DNA of 64,000 nucleotides from Laedolimicola ammoniilytica (GTDB taxonomy: Bacteria; Bacillota; Clostridia; Lachnospirales; Lachnospiraceae): contig NZ_JAOQKC010000006.1 in NCBI RefSeq assembly GCF_025567165.1, positions 128,836 through 192,835 on the forward strand, given 5' to 3'. Every line of letters starts with the position of its first letter. The stretch's first letter is position 1. The notes under the pieces were generated by a model. That model made no database searches and was not told the DNA's origin. It worked only from the letters and a program-made list of their open reading frames with translations. Below, one piece after another: positions 61,182-64,000 of the stretch. The translations under genes were made by a program, and so were the position numbers.

Positions 61182-62501
61182 TTAACATGTAACACACCTT
61201 TCAGTGTAATAATCTAACATTGAGATTAGTCCAAATGAGGCTAATCTCTTGTTTGTTATTGCTATATTTACAGCACCACAGCTACATACATGAGCATAGG
61301 CTCTTGAACAATAACCAACTTTGTATGCTGTAATCCTGTCAATTCCAAGCTTCATCAAATTCTTCGCACGATTCTGCGGAGTTTTCCATTGTTTCCATAT
61401 GCACATACGAAGTCTATACCGAATATTTGCATCTAATTTCGCACATAAGATTTTCATACTACCTATCTTGAAGTAGTTTATCCAACCTCGGATAAGCTGA
61501 TTGAGCTTCTCTACCTTATAGCTGTTGCTGACGCCCCAACTTCGACAGGTGAGTCCTTTCATTCTTTTCTTAAACTTCGCTACTGATTTTGCATGCGGTT
61601 TTGCCTTAAACTGATGTGCTCTTGAATCAAAGTAGAATCCAAACCCAAGGTATTTAAGTCCACTTGGTCTATCTACTTTGCTCTTAGTCATGTTGACTTT
61701 GAGCCCTAGTTTCTCTTCGATGAATCGTGAGATATTTCTCATAACTCTGTTTGCAGACATTTCACTTCCAACCATGATAATACAGTCATCCGCATATCGT
61801 ACAAAATTAAGCCCTCTCTTTTCCATTTCCTTATCCAGTTCGTTCAGCATGATGTTTGCCAGTAGCGGCGAAAGGTTTCCTCCTTGCGGTGTTCCCACAA
61901 TAGAGTCCTCATACTCATCATCTATCATGATTCCGCTGACTAGGTATTTCCTAACAATAGAGATGACATCTCCATCTTTAATCGTTCTACCAATAATAGT
62001 CATCAACTTATCATGATTTACTGTGTCAAAGAACTTTTCCAAGTCAATGTCTACAATCCAGTCATTACCATCATTCATCATATCAAGTGCTGTTAGGATT
62101 GCTTGCTGTGCACATCTATTCGGTCTGAATCCGTAGCTATGGTCATGGAACTGTTCCTCATAGATTGGTGTTAAGACCTGTGCAATGGCTTGTTGTATGA
62201 ATCTGTCTGTTACTGTTGGTACTCCCAGGTTTCTGACACCACCGTCTGGCTTTGGTATCTCCACTCTTCGTACTGGTTGAGGTTTATATTTTCTTGTCCT
62301 CAACTGTTCCTTGATAATTTCGCCGTCCTTTACAAGATGTTCTTTAAGTTCTGTGTACTTCATTCCGTCCACTCCCTCGGCACCTTTATTTCGTACGACT
62401 TGCAGATATGCTCTGTTGAGATTATCGCTGGATAGTATCTGCTTCATTAGACTACTTGTGTCCATGCGTTCTTTCCTTTCCGTCTCGCTTGATTTGACCA
62501 C
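61182..62501 (-). CDS. ltrA: Group II intron reverse transcriptase/maturase
   Basis: A 439-residue intron-encoded protein. The RT motifs are intact: YGFRPNRCAQQAI, WIVDIDLEKFFDTVNHDKL (first catalytic Asp), GTPQGGNLSPLLANIML and FVRYADDCIIMV with the YADD box. The maturase (X) domain with LIRGWINYFKIGSMK follows near 340. There is no HNH endonuclease domain at the C-terminus, so it is an endonuclease-less intron type that uses other means to prime insertion. It is inside the group II intron at 61094-62952. Confidence 0.95.
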   Translation of the reverse strand: MVKSSETERKERMDTSSLMKQILSSDNLNRAYLQVVRNKGAEGVDGMKYTELKEHLVKDGEIIKEQLRTRKYKPQPVRRVEIPKPDGGVRNLGVPTVTDRFIQQAIAQVLTPIYEEQFHDHSYGFRPNRCAQQAILTALDMMNDGNDWIVDIDLEKFFDTVNHDKLMTIIGRTIKDGDVISIVRKYLVSGIMIDDEYEDSIVGTPQGGNLSPLLANIMLNELDKEMEKRGLNFVRYADDCIIMVGSEMSANRVMRNISRFIEEKLGLKVNMTKSKVDRPSGLKYLGFGFYFDSRAHQFKAKPHAKSVAKFKKRMKGLTCRSWGVSNSYKVEKLNQLIRGWINYFKIGSMKILCAKLDANIRYRLRMCIWKQWKTPQNRAKNLMKLGIDRITAYKVGYCSRAYAHVCSCGAVNIAITNKRLASFGLISMLDYYTERCVTC

Positions 62502-62952
62502 CCTTTTTCCGATTGGTTACGGCAGATGTTGTCATTTCTGCAATACGAGACATACTCAAACTTATTGATTGTTCGCCCCTTCGCTCCATCTCCATTACAG
62601 AGACTTCTTCGCTACTATGGGCTCGGCTGACTTCTCACAGTTCGTTGTTACTAGGCTAATGAAACCTCTGTGAGACCTCCACGCTTAAGGTGCACGCTCT
62701 TTCCTCTCATATATCCGCCACATTTACTCGGTTCCTACAAACGGCAACTTTACGGCTTTGTCTTATTTAGCAGACTTACCAAGCGGAACCTAGCCTCATA
62801 TGTGATTTCTATCCGTCGGACCAAGAGTTTGCTTACAGCTTCCTTCAGATTCTACCTTACGATAGACACCCTTGCTGTTCAGCTATACACTTCCTTGTCG
62901 CCTAGGCGTGTTCGGGACTTTCACCCGTTAGAGCGCGCCCATGGCGCGCAAA
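62502..62952 (-). other. 5' RNA domains of the group II intron, no gene
   Basis: The stretch upstream of the maturase start codes for the structured intron domains I-III. No protein is expected here. The GGGTGAAAGTCCCG segment near 62932-62919 is a typical domain I feature. Confidence 0.75.
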
Positions 62953-62986
62953 CTAAAAATACCCTGCCAGTTTTCACCAACAGGGT
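62953..62986 (-). terminator. Terminator behind the DUF234 pseudogene, site of intron insertion
   Basis: On the minus strand ACCCTG (62986-62981) pairs with CAGGGT (62966-62961), followed by ATTTTTAG, and the intron begins at once. Confidence 0.6.
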
Positions 62987-63000
62987 TTCCATTAGATTGT

Positions 63001-63763
63001 TTACCTGTAAAGATCCTCCAGCGTTATCAGCCGTACTTCGCCTCGCTCCTGTGCCTGAAGAAGTCCATCCGTAAATCCGCCCTTCGAGAAGATATAATAG
63101 TAATAGTTATTACCTTTTCCGAAGACCGATGCGTAATCCCGAATCAAATCAAGCTCATCTACACCTATTTTCTCATTTCTATACTTACACGAACCAATGA
63201 TATAGTCCTTACCTTCCACAGGTGTTCCGACAATATCAATCTGTATCTGCTTTTTCTTCTTTGGGTCTGTCCCCCACCACTGACCAATTTCACTCAGCTC
63301 AATAGGAAGATCCTCTGAATAATAAAGCAAATAATCCTGACACATCTTCTCAAAAATCAAACCCATGTAATCCGGAAGATACTGTTTTACTGCGTGTGGG
63401 TAGGTCTTTGCAATTCTATCAGAATCTATTGCACTCATATTAACCGGGACAAACCGATACCAAAAGCGGAAAAAATTATCAGCCAGCAGATAGATGGTTT
63501 TCTTGCTCGGTTTTTCTGTAATTGGGGTTTCTTTCTTCGCAATTCCAAGGTCAATCAGTGTTTTCAGATACTTCGATACGACCGAATTATCCTCGCCGAC
63601 TTTCATCCTGATATCATTCATTCAGGAAGCGCCCTCTGCAATTGCTTTAATAATTGCATTATAAATGGCCGGCTCCCGGAGTTCCTGTTTCAGCAGATTT
63701 CCCGCTTCCTCATACAGACAGGTTTGATTACCAATGAAAATATTTAGTCAATGCCCTGGGCAG
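63001..63763 (-). pseudogene. Decayed DUF234-type ATPase (C-terminal part)
   Basis: The C-terminal 206 codons (63621-63001) encode the end of an archaeal-type ATPase with a DUF234 domain: VSKYLKTLIDLGIAKKETPI, YLLADNFFRFWYRFV and a nuclease-like C-terminus with IDIVGTPVEGKDYIIGSCKYRNEKIG, ending LITLEDLYR. Upstream in the same frame (about 63745-63622) LLKQELREPAIYNAIIKAIA and EGAS are normal family sequence, but a TGA separates EGAS from MNDIRMKVGEDN. A further in-frame stop lies near 63747, and no P-loop domain is present. So it is broken by a nonsense mutation and lacks its N-terminal half. Confidence 0.85.
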
Positions 63764-64000
63764 AGGATAAAACGGAATAGTGATTTCCATACACCGAACA
63801 GGCGATGGATTTCACCCCGGATTATTCATTTTTTTCATATGCTCTCGTAAACATTTTTCAAATAACACACAAAATATAAGCCTCTATTTTATATTATATC
63901 CTCTCACCCTCCTCATATAATCAAGTGTTTTTTATTGAAAATTCAAGGTTTTTCAACCTTTCATATCTCAGTGAATAAGCCACAGCTATGAGCATTTCGA
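63764..64000. other. A+T-rich right edge, no clear gene
   Basis: A short hairpin (AAGGTT, TTTC, AACCTT at 63945-63960) is present. A minus-strand ATG at 63854 opens a ten-codon frame starting MFTRAYEKNE, closed by TAA; it could be the remnant of an N-terminus from another gene. Nothing else is supported. Confidence 0.4.

Larger units (their letters stand above)
61094..62952 (-). mobile_element. Group II intron with maturase
   Basis: On the minus strand the element begins near 62952 with a GCGCGCC hairpin and GGGTGAAAGTCCCG, the start of domain I. The reverse transcriptase gene lies in domain IV. Domain V is at 61174-61133 (hairpin of ACCGCCGTG with CACGGTGGT, CG bulge, loop GAAC). Domain VI is at 61132-61094, an imperfect hairpin ending in the bulged-A region CTCCTACTCGAT. 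The 5' end is accurate to a few bases; it reads TTGCG, where GTGYG is usual. It sits right after a terminator-like hairpin (62986-62953). Confidence 0.85.

Overview
The window looks like a chromosome segment of an anaerobic gut-type Firmicute, most likely of the family Lachnospiraceae (Clostridia). Pointers are a Gram-positive PolC replicase, the yicC-gmk-rpoZ cluster, a SpoVE/FtsW-type protein, a stand-alone Spo0A effector domain, type III pantothenate kinase, Firmicute-style DUF4250 and AI-2E proteins, a Cys-rich flavin oxidase typical of anaerobes, and consistently strong AGGAGG ribosome binding sites. The genus is not determined. No CRISPR array, rRNA or prophage is visible.

Layout. 0-3 kb: two divergent surface-polysaccharide genes, a multi-span polymerase/ligase-like protein and a polyprenyl-phosphate sugar-1-phosphate transferase, read from overlapping divergent promoters. 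3-10 kb: housekeeping genes (carbamate kinase, dinB with an SOS-like box in its promoter, coaX, an AI-2E family membrane protein and a class B penicillin-binding lipoprotein). 10-13.3 kb: a BlaI-type repressor with an M56 membrane peptidase that carries an extracellular Asp-box domain. 13.5-23.3 kb: flavin oxidase, cyclophilin, polysaccharide deacetylase, DUF4250, nagB, rpoZ-gmk-yicC, an NFACT/RqcH protein, a Zn-dependent phospholipase C-like protein and a TetR regulator. 23.5-34.7 kb: polC, ispG, ftsW-like, ilvE, folA, thyA, a tRNA-Gly and an amidohydrolase. 34.7-42.1 kb: a cell-wall amidase, an FtsX/MacB-type ABC system with a large membrane-anchored extracellular partner, glyA, and a solo Spo0A DNA-binding domain.

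42.2-57.2 kb is one tightly packed 15-gene minus-strand operon for a surface glycan: glycosyltransferases of GT2, GT4, GT10, WecG/TagA and GT8-like types, a Wzx flippase, UDP-glucose dehydrogenase, and two paralogous pairs of large membrane proteins and partner proteins. It has no priming transferase and no obvious polymerase. Those two functions are encoded at the other end of the window (0.3-3.0 kb), so the two loci may work together.

57.3-64 kb is a lower-GC zone of gene decay and mobile elements: an AAA-ATPase/nuclease pseudogene with an internal deletion, an acyltransferase, an IS3-family transposase whose 3' end carries a 117-bp partial self-duplication, a group II intron with its maturase sitting just behind a terminator, and a decayed DUF234-type ATPase. 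This looks like an integration hotspot at the promoter-proximal edge of the glycan operon.
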